A stretch of 64,000 nucleotides of DNA from the NCBI GenBank assembly GCA_934201845.1, contig CAKPXA010000001.1, positions 248,001 through 312,000 on the forward strand. The letters run 5' to 3'. Every line of letters begins with the position of its first letter. The stretch's first letter is position 1. Source of the stretch: an uncultured Ligilactobacillus sp. Lineage in GTDB: Bacteria; Bacillota; Bacilli; Lactobacillales; Lactobacillaceae. The notes beneath the pieces were generated by a model. That model was not told the origin of the DNA and made no database searches. It was given only the letters and a program-made list of their open reading frames with translations. Of the stretch, positions 17,816-26,150 are shown in pieces. A program made the position numbers and the translations under genes.

Positions 17816-20230
17816 ATGAAAGTTTCAACAAAATGGTTAAATGATTACGTCAGGGTCGATGACCTCGATCCGCTCGCTCTGTCCGAGAAGATTGAGCGCA
17901 CGGCGGTGGAAGTCGATGACACATACAGAATGCAGGACGGCCTGAAGAAGATCGTCGTCGGTCACGTTCTCGAGTGCAGGCCTCATCCCGATTCCGACCA
18001 TCTGCACATCTGCAAGGTGGACATCGGCGAGGAGAATCCTTCGCAGATCGTCTGCGGCGCACCGAACGTCGCTGCCGGCCAGAAGGTCATCGTTGCCCTG
18101 CCGAACTCCCGCATTGCCGACAACGTGAAGATCAAGAGGTCGAAGATGCGCGGCGTCGTTTCCGAAGGCATGATCTGCGCGCTTCAGGAAATCGGCTTCT
18201 CCGACAGCATTGCCCCGAAGGCCTATGACGACGGCATCTACGTGCTGCCTGAAGATGCAAGGCCCGGTGATCCCGTCTATCCGTACCTCGGCATGGACGA
18301 GGACATCATCGACGTCGACATCACGCCGAACCGCGGCGACATGCTGAGCATGCGCGGCGTGGCCTGGGAAGTGGGCGCAATCTACGACCGTCCCGTCACG
18401 CTGAAGCATCCGGAAGTCAGGGAGGCGCAGGACGCCCGCATCGAGGACTATGTCTCGGTCGAGGCGCCGGCAGAGCTTGCCGCTCCGTACATGATGCGCA
18501 TCATCAAGGACGTCGAGGTCAGGGAAAGCCCGCTCTGGCTGCAGAAGCGCCTGTGGAACGCAGGCATCCGCCCGATCAACAACGTCGTCGACGTCACGAA
18601 CTACATCCTGCTTGACTACGGTCAGCCGCTTCATTCCTTCGACTATGACAGGCTCGGCTCGAAGAAGATCGTCATCCGCCTGGCAGAGGAAGGCGAGAAG
18701 CTGACGACGCTTGACGGCGAGGAAAGGGAACTTCAGGCAAACGACATCGTCGTGACGAACGGCGACGTTCCGGTGGCTCTTGCCGGCACGATGGGCGGCC
18801 TTGACACGGAAGTCGTTCCGGAGACGAGGACGATTGCCCTTGAGTCCGCGGTCTTCAACGGCCACAACATCAGGAAGACGTCCCGCCGCGAAAACCTTCA
18901 CTCCGAAGCATCGATGCGCTTCGAACGCGGCATCAACAGGGCAACGGTCGGCGAGGCGCTTGACGCGGCGGCCCGGATGATTGCCGAACTCGGCGACGGC
19001 CAGGTCGTTTCGGGCGTTGCCGGGGCCAACGACGTCAAGGCAGAGGCAAAGGAAGTGAAGATTACTCTTCACCGCATCAACAAGGTTCTCGGCACTGACC
19101 TGTCCGAAGGCGACGTCGAGGACATCTTCAGGAGACTGGGCTTCGGCACTGCATTTTCCGATGACACGTTCACGGTTTCGGTGCCGCCGCGCCGCTGGGA
19201 CATTGACATCGACGCCGACCTTATCGAGGAAGTGGCCAGGATTTACGGCTATGACAACCTGCCGACGACGCTTCCACAGGGACCGACGACGCCGGGACAC
19301 TACACATACAAGCAGAAGATCATCCGCCAGACACGCCGCTTGCTTGAGGGTGCGGGACTGACGCAGGCCATCTCATACGGTCTGACGACGGCCGAGAAGG
19401 CCCGCCGCTTCGCAATGGAGCCGGCCGAGACGACCGATTTGGCCTTCCCGATGACGAGTGACCGCACGACGGCCCGCATGAACCTCATCTCCGGTCTGCT
19501 TGACGATGTTGCCTACAATGCCGCACGCAAGGTTGATAACGTCTTCCTGTACGAACAGGGCCGCATCTTCCTGCGTGACAAGGGCAAGGACCGTCCGCGT
19601 GAAGTCGAGCACGTCGCAGGCGCCATGACAGGCCTGATCAGGAAGGACACGTGGCATGACGACAAGCTTGCCGCCGGTTTCTTTTTGGCCAAGGGCATGG
19701 TTGACTTCCTGCTTAGGTCGCTTGCCGTCGCCGGCAGGATCGAGTACCGCGCAAGCGCCGACCACGAGGCGATGCATCCGGGCCGCACGGCTGACATCTA
19801 CCTTGACGACGACTTCATCGGCTACGTCGGCGAGGTTCATCCAGGCGTCGCCAGGGAATACCGCCTGAAGCGCGTCTACGTCTTCGAGCTTGACCTGCAG
19901 AAGATCATTGACGCACCGAAGAAGGATTCAATCTACACGCCGGTTTCCAAGTACCCGACAGTGACCCGCGACATCGCGATGGTCGTTCCGGTCGAGGTCA
20001 CGAACCAGCAGATCGTCGACTGCATCCAAAAGAACGGCGGCGCCTACCTCAGGGACATCCGCCTCTTTGACGTCTACAGGGGCGAGAACATCAGCAAGGG
20101 CTTCAGGTCACTGGCCTACACGCTCCAGTTCAGCAATCCGAACCAGACGCTTCAGGACGAGGACGTCTCCCGTCCGTTCGCGAAGATTGAAGACAGGCTG
20201 AAGGAAGAGTTCAACGCCGTGATCAGATAG
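17816..20230 (+). CDS. pheT: Phenylalanyl-tRNA synthetase beta subunit
   Basis: Structural, editing and tRNA-binding beta subunit, 804 residues. Domains in order: the B1 and EMAP-like tRNA-binding domain (GHVLECRPHPDSDHLHICKVDIG, about 45-150), the B3/B4 editing domain (about 210-390), B5 (about 405-475, PRRWDIDIDADLIEEVARIYGYDN), the inactive class II core, and the ferredoxin-like anticodon-binding domain at the end (SKYPTVTRDIAMVVP...). Co-transcribed with pheS under the T-box. Confidence 0.98.
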   Translation: MKVSTKWLNDYVRVDDLDPLALSEKIERTAVEVDDTYRMQDGLKKIVVGHVLECRPHPDSDHLHICKVDIGEENPSQIVCGAPNVAAGQKVIVALPNSRIADNVKIKRSKMRGVVSEGMICALQEIGFSDSIAPKAYDDGIYVLPEDARPGDPVYPYLGMDEDIIDVDITPNRGDMLSMRGVAWEVGAIYDRPVTLKHPEVREAQDARIEDYVSVEAPAELAAPYMMRIIKDVEVRESPLWLQKRLWNAGIRPINNVVDVTNYILLDYGQPLHSFDYDRLGSKKIVIRLAEEGEKLTTLDGEERELQANDIVVTNGDVPVALAGTMGGLDTEVVPETRTIALESAVFNGHNIRKTSRRENLHSEASMRFERGINRATVGEALDAAARMIAELGDGQVVSGVAGANDVKAEAKEVKITLHRINKVLGTDLSEGDVEDIFRRLGFGTAFSDDTFTVSVPPRRWDIDIDADLIEEVARIYGYDNLPTTLPQGPTTPGHYTYKQKIIRQTRRLLEGAGLTQAISYGLTTAEKARRFAMEPAETTDLAFPMTSDRTTARMNLISGLLDDVAYNAARKVDNVFLYEQGRIFLRDKGKDRPREVEHVAGAMTGLIRKDTWHDDKLAAGFFLAKGMVDFLLRSLAVAGRIEYRASADHEAMHPGRTADIYLDDDFIGYVGEVHPGVAREYRLKRVYVFELDLQKIIDAPKKDSIYTPVSKYPTVTRDIAMVVPVEVTNQQIVDCIQKNGGAYLRDIRLFDVYRGENISKGFRSLAYTLQFSNPNQTLQDEDVSRPFAKIEDRLKEEFNAVIR

Positions 20231-20239
20231 CATTCAGGT

Positions 20240-20267
20240 CTCCGTGCACACTGCGCGGAGGCTTTTT
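20240..20267 (+). terminator. pheST terminator
   Basis: CTCCGTGC pairs with GCGCGGAG (20240-20260), followed by CTTTTT. Confidence 0.85.
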
Positions 20268-20301
20268 GCCTTTCTGTGACCTGCAGAGCGGGGATGCTGC
20301 A

Positions 20302-20314
20302 CTGCATTTGAAGG
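20302..20314 (+). repeat. Solo short repeat motif abutting the mltG promoter
   Basis: GCACTGCATTTGAAGGCAGTATTGCAC: the CTGC...GCAG dyad stands directly before the -35 TTGCAC of mltG. Confidence 0.5.
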
Positions 20315-20319
20315 CAGTA

Positions 20320-20349
20320 TTGCACTCTTCGTACCTAATTTGTTATAAT
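20320..20349 (+). promoter_or_regulatory. Promoter for mltG
   Basis: TTGCAC (20320-20325), 18-bp spacer, TATAAT (20344-20349) with extended TGT; 33 bp before the start codon. Confidence 0.8.
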
Positions 20350-20382
20350 TGACAGGATAGAGTTCTGAAAGGAGCGTCATTT

Positions 20383-21618
20383 GTGGACAAGAAAGACACT
20401 GAAGCAAGGGCTGCGGATGAAGAAGTGAAGACTCCCGCCGAAGACGGGGCGGCCGCACCGGAAACCGAAGAGAAGAAGACTGAAGACATTGAAGCAGCTG
20501 AAGAGGGGAAGGCGGGCGCAGCCAGGGAGGAAACGGCGAAGAATCCGCTGGGCCGGAGAATCATGTTCGGCGTGATCCTTCTCATCGTGATCATGGTCGG
20601 CGTCGTTGCCTCCGTCGGCTATCATTACTTCGAGTCGGCCAAGAAGCCGCTTGACCCGAAGTCGACGAAGGTCGTCGAGGTGAAGATTCCGATTGGCAGC
20701 ACGAACAAGCAGATCGGCTCGATTCTGGAGGAACGGAAGGTCATAAAGAGCGGATTCGTCTTCGACTACTACGCCAAGACGTCGAAGAGAAGCGGCTTCA
20801 AGGCCGGCTACTACAGGCTGAAGCCTTCCATGAGCCTGAGCAGGATTGCCGATGAGCTTGAAAAGGGCGGATCCAACCACCCGTTCGGATCCGGCAAGGT
20901 GCTGGTCAGGGAAGGCGTGACGGTTGACCAGATCGGGGATGCCATCCGGCAGAACACCCGCTTCTCCAAGAGGGAATTCCTTGCCCTGGTCAACGACCGG
21001 GACTTCCTGAACGGACTGAAGGACAAGTATCCGGCGCTTCTGACGTCCGCCGTCGATGCGAAGGACGTCCGCTACAAGCTGGAAGGATACCTCTATCCTG
21101 CCACCTACTTCGTCCAGAAGAAGGAGACGCTCCGGCAGCTGGTGACGCAGATGGTCGGCAAGACGAACGAGGTGCTGACGCCTTACTATGAGCAGATTGC
21201 CCAGAAGAAGATGAGCGTCCAGGAAGTCATGACGCTGGCTTCGCTTGTTGAAAGGGAAGGCGTGACGGCGGATGACCGCTACAGAATCGCCGGTGTCTTC
21301 GAGAACCGCCTCGAAAAGGACATGATGATCCAGTCGGACATCTCCGTCCTGTATGCGCTTGGCAGGCACAAGGCCCATGTGACGTACAGGGATCTGAAGG
21401 TCGACTCGCCGTACAACCTCTACAGGAACAAGGGCGTCGGTCCCGGTCCGTTCAACAGTCCGAGCGTGGACTCGGTCAGGGCCGTGCTCAACCCGGTTGA
21501 CAAGGACAAGGGCTATCTGTACTTCATCGCCAACATGAAGACGGGCAAGGTGTACTTCAGCAGAACCTATGCCGAGCATCTTGAACTCACGAAGAAACTT
21601 GAAAAGGACAACAACTAA
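20383..21618 (+). CDS. mltG: Endolytic murein transglycosylase MltG
   Basis: Membrane-bound lytic transglycosylase that cuts nascent glycan strands (YceG family). 411 residues: an acidic cytoplasmic head, one membrane helix ([24 protein letters not shown]), a LysM-like subdomain ([21 protein letters not shown]) and the YceG catalytic domain with the Glu of [13 protein letters not shown] 20383 follows AAAGGAG. Upstream of udk and greA, the usual lactobacillar order. Confidence 0.95.
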   Translation: MDKKDTEARAADEEVKTPAEDGAAAPETEEKKTEDIEAAEEGKAGAAREETAKNPLGRRIMFGVILLIVIMVGVVASVGYHYFESAKKPLDPKSTKVVEVKIPIGSTNKQIGSILEERKVIKSGFVFDYYAKTSKRSGFKAGYYRLKPSMSLSRIADELEKGGSNHPFGSGKVLVREGVTVDQIGDAIRQNTRFSKREFLALVNDRDFLNGLKDKYPALLTSAVDAKDVRYKLEGYLYPATYFVQKKETLRQLVTQMVGKTNEVLTPYYEQIAQKKMSVQEVMTLASLVEREGVTADDRYRIAGVFENRLEKDMMIQSDISVLYALGRHKAHVTYRDLKVDSPYNLYRNKGVGPGPFNSPSVDSVRAVLNPVDKDKGYLYFIANMKTGKVYFSRTYAEHLELTKKLEKDNN

Positions 21619-21637
21619 CTCTAAGGAGAGACACGAA

Positions 21638-22285
21638 ATGTCAGAATCAGCAAAACGCAGACGACCAGTAATCATCGGAGTGACTGGAGGTTCCGGCAGC
21701 GGCAAGACGTCCGTTTCCCGCGCCATCTTCAATTCCCTCAACGGCCACTCGATTGTGATGATTCAGGAGGATTCCTATTACAAGAACCAGGACGGAATTC
21801 CCCTTGAGGAACGCGTGAAGGTCAACTACGACCATCCGGACGCCTTCGACACGGACCTGCTGGTGCAGCAGCTCGGTGACCTGCTTTCCTGGAAGGCCGT
21901 TGACGTTCCCGTCTACGACTACGTCAAGCACACGCGAAGCAGGCAGATCGTCCACGTCGAACCGAAGGAAGTCATCATCCTCGAAGGCATCATGGTGCTC
22001 AACGACCCGCGCCTGCGCGACTTGATGGACATCAAGATCTTCGTCGACACTGATGACGACATCAGGATCATCCGCCGCATCCGCCGCGACCTCGAGGAAC
22101 GCGGCCGCTCGCTGCAGTCGGTCATCGACCAGTACCTGGCCACGGTCAAGCCGATGTACCATCAGTTCATCGAGCCTTCGAAGCGCTACGCCGACATCAT
22201 CGTTCCTGAAGGCGGCGAGAACCGGGTTGCCATTGACATTCTGGTGACGAAGGTCCGCGACATCATCAACAGAACCGATGATTAG
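21638..22285 (+). CDS. udk: Uridine kinase
   Basis: Phosphorylates uridine and cytidine to the monophosphates in pyrimidine salvage. 215 residues; P-loop [26 protein letters not shown] and [12 protein letters not shown] (nucleoside binding), and [18 protein letters not shown] 21638 with CTAAGGAGA upstream is chosen over the in-frame extension into mltG. 20 bp after mltG, probably one operon. Confidence 0.97.
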   Translation: MSESAKRRRPVIIGVTGGSGSGKTSVSRAIFNSLNGHSIVMIQEDSYYKNQDGIPLEERVKVNYDHPDAFDTDLLVQQLGDLLSWKAVDVPVYDYVKHTRSRQIVHVEPKEVIILEGIMVLNDPRLRDLMDIKIFVDTDDDIRIIRRIRRDLEERGRSLQSVIDQYLATVKPMYHQFIEPSKRYADIIVPEGGENRVAIDILVTKVRDIINRTDD

Positions 22286-22287
22286 TT

Positions 22288-22316
22288 CTGACAATGACTT
22301 CTCAATGTGATATAAT
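22288..22316 (+). promoter_or_regulatory. Promoter for greA
   Basis: CTGACA (22288-22293), 17-bp spacer, TATAAT (22311-22316), directly after the udk stop. Confidence 0.8.
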
Positions 22317-22355
22317 TATTCTTGCTTATACTTAAATAGTTTTAGAGGTGTACTA

Positions 22356-22829
22356 ATGGCTGAAGAAAAATCATTTCCAATGACACTGGAAGGTAAGGAA
22401 AAGCTCGAGAAGGAACTCGAGGAACTGCGCACGACGAAGCGTGCCGAAATCATCGAACGCATCAAGATTGCGCGTTCATTCGGCGACCTTTCCGAAAACT
22501 CCGAATACGAAGCTGCGAAGAACGAGCAGTCAATGCTCGAAGGCCGCATCAAGGAAGTCACGAACATGCTCAACCACGCCGAAATCATCGACAACGGCGC
22601 AATTGCAGCTGACGAAGTTGCCATCGGCAAGACGGTGACATTCCAGGAAGAAGATGACGATCCGGAAACATACCAGATTGTCGGCGCTGCCGAAGCAGAT
22701 CCGTTCAACGGCAAGATCTCGAACGAATCACCAATCGCCAAGGGTCTTGTCGGACACAAGGTCGGCGAAACCGTCACGGTTGAAACACCCGGCGGCGAAA
22801 TGAAGGTCAAGATCATCGACGTCAAGTAA
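22356..22829 (+). CDS. greA: Transcription elongation factor GreA
   Basis: Rescues backtracked RNA polymerase by stimulating transcript cleavage. 157 residues: N-terminal coiled coil with the tip acidic residues in [17 protein letters not shown], and a C-terminal FKBP-like globule ([18 protein letters not shown] and the closing [12 protein letters not shown]). TTTAGAGGTG precedes ATG 22356. Own promoter and terminator. Confidence 0.98.
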   Translation: MAEEKSFPMTLEGKEKLEKELEELRTTKRAEIIERIKIARSFGDLSENSEYEAAKNEQSMLEGRIKEVTNMLNHAEIIDNGAIAADEVAIGKTVTFQEEDDDPETYQIVGAAEADPFNGKISNESPIAKGLVGHKVGETVTVETPGGEMKVKIIDVK

Positions 22830-22836
22830 AAAACAA

Positions 22837-22869
22837 GGGCCCCGTTTCAGAAATGAAGCGGGGCCTTTA
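22837..22869 (+). terminator. greA terminator
   Basis: GGCCCCG pairs with CGGGGCC, followed by TTTATT. Confidence 0.85.
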
Positions 22870-22883
22870 TTCATCCTCATTCA

Positions 22884-22912
22884 TTGCAGTTGTTGGTACA
22901 ATCGGCTATAAT
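22884..22912 (+). promoter_or_regulatory. Promoter for the acetyltransferase gene
   Basis: TTGCAG (22884-22889), 17-bp spacer, TATAAT (22907-22912). Confidence 0.8.
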
Positions 22913-22918
22913 AAGGGA

Positions 22919-22926
22919 AAATGCAG
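22919..22926 (-). repeat. Solo short repeat motif in the leader of the acetyltransferase gene
   Basis: AAATGCAG seven bases after the -10 box, covering the expected transcription start. On the minus strand it reads CCCTGCATTTTCCC. Confidence 0.35.
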
Positions 22927-22955
22927 GGTTCACAACCCAGTCAGGAGGAAATACG

Positions 22956-23621
22956 ATGTACAACAACATAAGCGACTGGGAGCGCATGACTTCCGGCAAG
23001 CTCTACAATCCCGGCAGCCCGGAGGTTTCGGCCAGGCACCGCGAAGGCATGCGCCGCTGCGAGAAGTTCAACCGGATGCCGATGTGGCGCAGGAAGGCCA
23101 GAAAGCGGGCCATGGAGAAGATGATTCCGTCGGCAAAGGGCAAGGGACTCGGCATCTTCTCTCCGTTCCGCTGCGAATACGGCGTGAACATCAGCGTCGG
23201 CAGCGAGTGCTTCATCAACTTCAACTGTGTCTTCCTCGACGTTGCGCCGATCACGCTCGGAAACGGCGTCTGGCTCGGTCCGAACGTCACGCTGGCAACG
23301 CCGGGTCATCCCTTCCTGGCTGAGGAGCGTCTGACTGCAAACTATCCCGACGGCGAGCATGACCTTGAATACGGCTCGCCGATTACCATCGAGGACGGCT
23401 GCTGGATCTGCTCCAGCGCGACAATCTGCGGCGGTGTGACCGTCGGCAGGAACAGCATCGTGGCTGCCGGTGCCGTCGTGACCAGGGACGTTCCGCCGGA
23501 CAGCATCGTCGCCGGCGTCCCGGCCCGCGTCATCCGCAGTATAGACGAGGACGACCGCATTGACGTCTGGAAGGCATATTCCGAAAACGAATTCCCCGTT
23601 CCGGCAAGAAGAAGGAAGTAG
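22956..23621 (+). CDS. maa: Hexapeptide-repeat sugar O-acetyltransferase (Maa type)
   Basis: 221-residue left-handed beta-helix acetyltransferase, closest in layout to maltose/galactoside O-acetyltransferases that use acetyl-CoA. The N-terminal Mac cap is seen in MTSGKLYNPGSPEVSARHREGM; the catalytic His lies in TLATPGHPFLAEER, and ICGGVTVGRNSIVAAGAVVTRDVPPDSIVAGVPARVIR is the C-terminal hexapeptide section (given here as an overall region, residues about 160-200). ATG 22956 follows AGGAGG. Specificity (maltose, galactoside or other) is not readable. Confidence 0.88.
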   Translation: MYNNISDWERMTSGKLYNPGSPEVSARHREGMRRCEKFNRMPMWRRKARKRAMEKMIPSAKGKGLGIFSPFRCEYGVNISVGSECFINFNCVFLDVAPITLGNGVWLGPNVTLATPGHPFLAEERLTANYPDGEHDLEYGSPITIEDGCWICSSATICGGVTVGRNSIVAAGAVVTRDVPPDSIVAGVPARVIRSIDEDDRIDVWKAYSENEFPVPARRRK

Positions 23622-23636
23622 CCGTCATCCCGGCGC

Positions 23637-23674
23637 AAAAAAACAGGAGCTGATTTTTCAGCCCCTGTTTTTTC
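23637..23674. terminator. Bidirectional terminator between acetyltransferase and K+ channel genes
   Basis: AACAGG and GCTGA pair with TCAGC and CCTGTT, with A tracts on the left and T tracts on the right, so it can end both converging transcripts. Confidence 0.85.
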
Positions 23675-24416
23675 TGTCTTCGTTGTTCTGCAGCTGTCTT
23701 TCAAGGTCTCCGATGCGCCTTGTGAGCTCGTCGTTTTGCCTCTCAAGCCTGTGCAGCGCGTGCATGATCTGCATGAACTCGCTGTTCTTGTGCTCTTCCG
23801 TGAAGAACTTCGTCAGCGTGCTGGTCAGCATGCCGATGAAGCCAACGCCGACGATCATCAGCATGGCAGCGGCGAACCGCCCCATCAGGGTGTGCGGGGA
23901 GATGTCACCGTAACCGACGGTCGAGACTGTGGCAAGCGCCCACCAGAAGGCGTTGCCCAGGGAAACGTGCTCCGAGAGCGAGTAGATGAACGACGCCATG
24001 GCCAGCATGACGGCGCACACGTAGAACAGGTAGACGAAGTTGTTCGTCTTGAAGAAGACCTTCAGCCGGTTCTGCAGCTTGCCGATGATGCCGGCAAGAC
24101 GCGTGAAGCGGAAGAGCAGCAGAATCCGCTGCAGCGACACCAGCCTGAAGATCCGGTTGAACCGGAAGAACGAGAAGATGGCGCCGAGCGGAATGATCGC
24201 CAGCAGGTCCCAGACGTGGGTCCTGAAGTAGAACCTTCTGTCATGCGCGGAGATGAGGCCGTAGAAGTAGTCGAAGACGAACGCCGCCCAGATGACGCCG
24301 TCAATGAGCGAGTAAGGCTCCCTTGCCAGGCTGATGACGCCGGCGATGTCCATCATGCTCAAGACGATGGAGGTCACGGCCAGGATGATGATTGCGGCAT
24401 TGTAGCTTCTGCGCAT
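23658..24416 (-). CDS. Voltage-gated-type potassium channel protein
   Basis: 252-residue ion channel subunit with six membrane segments and a pore loop. The selectivity filter is ATVSTVGYGDIS, diagnostic for K+ channels. An S4-like segment has regularly spaced Arg (FRFNRIFRLVSLQRILLLFRFTRL), suggesting voltage sensing. The C-terminus forms a coiled coil (MHALHRLERQNDELTRRIGDLERQL) for tetramer assembly. It is followed on the minus strand by the terminator at 23637-23674. It lies 11 bp after a small membrane protein gene and probably shares its transcript. Confidence 0.93.
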   Translation of the reverse strand: MRRSYNAAIIILAVTSIVLSMMDIAGVISLAREPYSLIDGVIWAAFVFDYFYGLISAHDRRFYFRTHVWDLLAIIPLGAIFSFFRFNRIFRLVSLQRILLLFRFTRLAGIIGKLQNRLKVFFKTNNFVYLFYVCAVMLAMASFIYSLSEHVSLGNAFWWALATVSTVGYGDISPHTLMGRFAAAMLMIVGVGFIGMLTSTLTKFFTEEHKNSEFMQIMHALHRLERQNDELTRRIGDLERQLQNNEDRKNRG

Positions 24417-24427
24417 GAAATCACCCC

Positions 24428-24784
24428 CTAGAGCCTGATGGTGACGAAGATGCTGCCGGCAAGCAGGACTGCGCTTGAAAGCATCAGCGCCAGGTCAACG
24501 TACGGGTTGGCCACCCGCGAGAAGAAGTTCCTGACCGCAAGCAGCAGGACGATTGCAAAGCTCAGAATCAGCATCAGGAAGATCACCCTGAGCGGCGCAT
24601 AGATGAATATCATGTAAAGCGACACCAGAAGCAGCAGGTTGCGGAAGTTCGTAAACCAGTCCTTCGTGCCGAAGAAGGCCCGTCTGTATGAGAATCTCCT
24701 GTTCTGCGGCTGCATGCTGACCTTCATGATTGCCAGCAGAAACCACACGACGTAGAGGATAATTCCTGCAAGGTACAACTGCAA
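24428..24784 (-). CDS. Small integral membrane protein, unknown function
   Basis: 118 residues with four hydrophobic helices (for example YLAGIILYVVWFLLAIM and LALMLSSAVLLAGSIFV), a basic loop after the first (RRFSYRRAFFGTKDW). TTG 24784 has AGGGAGG six bases upstream. It lies between a nucleoside hydrolase and a K+ channel gene on the same strand with spacings of 18 and 11 bp, so the three are probably an operon. Possibly a channel-associated protein, but that rests on position only. Confidence 0.72.
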   Translation of the reverse strand: MQLYLAGIILYVVWFLLAIMKVSMQPQNRRFSYRRAFFGTKDWFTNFRNLLLLVSLYMIFIYAPLRVIFLMLILSFAIVLLLAVRNFFSRVANPYVDLALMLSSAVLLAGSIFVTIRL

Positions 24785-24802
24785 GTCAAGACCTCCCTTC
24801 CG

Positions 24803-25762
24803 TCAGTTCTTCGCGAAGAGGTCCGTCAGATACCGCATGAACGTGTCGACGAAGCGCTGCTTGTCAACGTTCACTGCGGCCTGGGTATGGCGTGCCTCGT
24901 CGTTGATGCGCGTCTCGTCGCCGATCGTGCGTCCGGCGTAGGCTCCTTCCGTGTCAACCTTCATGTTGAGCCGGATTGTGTCGACCAGGCTCGGGTCAAC
25001 GGCTGCGGCCACGGCCAGCGGATCGTGCAGCGCGCATCCGCCGAGGTGCGGGCTCGTCACCTTGTAGGCGTCGATGTAGTAGTCCGTGATGTCGGCGTAC
25101 TTCTCACCGGCAACGGTGCCGAGTTCGCGCCACTTCTGCGTGTCCTCCTTCGTCAGAAGCGTTCTCGTCGTGACGTCAAGGCCGATCATCGTCAGCGGCA
25201 GCCTGCTTCTGAACACTTCGTCGGCGGCTTCCGGATCCTGGTTGATGTTTGCCTCCGTCACCGGCGTCACGTTGCCGGGAACCGTCAGTGCACCGCCCAT
25301 GAGCGTCACGTGGCCGATGAGGTCGACGATTTCAGGATCCTTCCTGATGGCGGCCGCCAGGTTCGTCAGCGGACCCGTCGGCACGATCAGCAGCCTCCCC
25401 TGGTACTTGTGCGCGGCTTCAATGAAGAAGTCAACGCCCGACATCTCCTCGGCCTTCCTTTCAGCCTTCTTCACTTCAACTTCCCCGATGCCGTTCACAC
25501 CGTGAATCTGCGCGCTGATCGGCATGACGGAGAAGGAATCCGTCGTCGACGAGTGCGGAAGACCGCAGAAGACCGGCACCTCGGGATGCCCGAGCATCTC
25601 AAGCAGGTCCAGGCTGTTCTGCACCGCCCTTTCCACCAGCACGTTGCCGTACGAGCAGACAATGCCGATGAGGTCGCATTCCGGCGCCGCCAGCGCATAC
25701 GCAATCGCCAGTGCATCGTCAATCCCCGTATCGAGGTCAAGAATCATTTTATACTTTGCCAC
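24803..25762 (-). CDS. Inosine-uridine-preferring nucleoside hydrolase family protein
   Basis: Cleaves ribonucleosides to base and ribose for salvage. 319 residues from GTG 25762 (MAKYKMILDLDTGIDDALA), whose Asp cluster is the calcium/ribose site of the IUNH family. Further signature pieces are VPTGPLTNLAAAIRKDP, LMGGALTVPGNVTPVTEANI and the HDPLAVA near the C-terminus. AGGAGTGA lies before the GTG; the longer reading to 25789 lacks a site. Purine versus pyrimidine preference cannot be told. Confidence 0.9.
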   Translation of the reverse strand: MAKYKMILDLDTGIDDALAIAYALAAPECDLIGIVCSYGNVLVERAVQNSLDLLEMLGHPEVPVFCGLPHSSTTDSFSVMPISAQIHGVNGIGEVEVKKAERKAEEMSGVDFFIEAAHKYQGRLLIVPTGPLTNLAAAIRKDPEIVDLIGHVTLMGGALTVPGNVTPVTEANINQDPEAADEVFRSRLPLTMIGLDVTTRTLLTKEDTQKWRELGTVAGEKYADITDYYIDAYKVTSPHLGGCALHDPLAVAAAVDPSLVDTIRLNMKVDTEGAYAGRTIGDETRINDEARHTQAAVNVDKQRFVDTFMRYLTDLFAKN

Positions 25763-25855
25763 GGAAATCACTCCTAAAAAATTGTTCACTACTCTAAGTT
25801 TAGCAAAAAAAACAGAATAAAGCAGTCATTTTTTGCGCATTTACATGCAGCCGCA

Positions 25856-25863
25856 AAATGCAG
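25856..25863 (-). repeat. Solo short repeat motif
   Basis: Minus strand reads GCGCACTGCATTTTGCGGC, fitting the GCACTGCATTTT..GGC consensus. Confidence 0.45.
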
Positions 25864-26006
25864 TGCGCTGAACCGGGTGAAAACCTGGAATGAACGGCGT
25901 CAGATTAGCAGACGGGGCGGGGGATGACAGCCGTGTGATGGAGTAGGAGGATAAGATGTGCGGGATAGAGGGGTCTGGACTTTCCTGTGTGGGAAAATTG
26001 TGTATG

Positions 26007-26023
26007 GCGACATGGATTGTCGC
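26007..26023. promoter_or_regulatory. Inverted repeat upstream of the methyltransferase gene
   Basis: GCGACA (26007-26012) and TGTCGC (26018-26023) with a 5-bp loop, about 80 bp upstream of the -10. Half of it (GCGACA) recurs at 26080-26085. Candidate operator; no autoregulator gene is adjacent. Confidence 0.35.
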
Positions 26024-26100
26024 AATGGAGTTGGATTATGATATTGAAATGTGATGAAAACATGACTTTGAAATATGCCGCGACATTTGTTGGCTGCACG

Positions 26101-26109
26101 TGCTATCAT
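26101..26109 (+). promoter_or_regulatory. Extended -10 promoter for the defence operon
   Basis: TGCTATCAT fits TGnTATAAT with one mismatch, 41 bp before the ATG. The -35 region is weak. Confidence 0.55.
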
Positions 26110-26150
26110 TAAAGGAAATGGCAGACAATTAGCGAGTGGAAGTGAAAATT

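Larger units (their letters stand above)
25763..26150. other. Intergenic region left of the defence island
   Basis: About 390 bp between divergent genes. It contains an AT-rich minus-strand promoter region for the nucleoside hydrolase, a solo AAATGCAG motif, the dyad GCGACA-TGGAT-TGTCGC and an extended -10 for the methyltransferase gene. A G-rich purine stretch (25915-25975) has no recognised role. No convincing ORF. Confidence 0.6.

Noticed and set aside
17837-19300. 487-codon open frame on the minus strand
   Set aside because: Shadow of pheT, which is complete and highly conserved on the plus strand.
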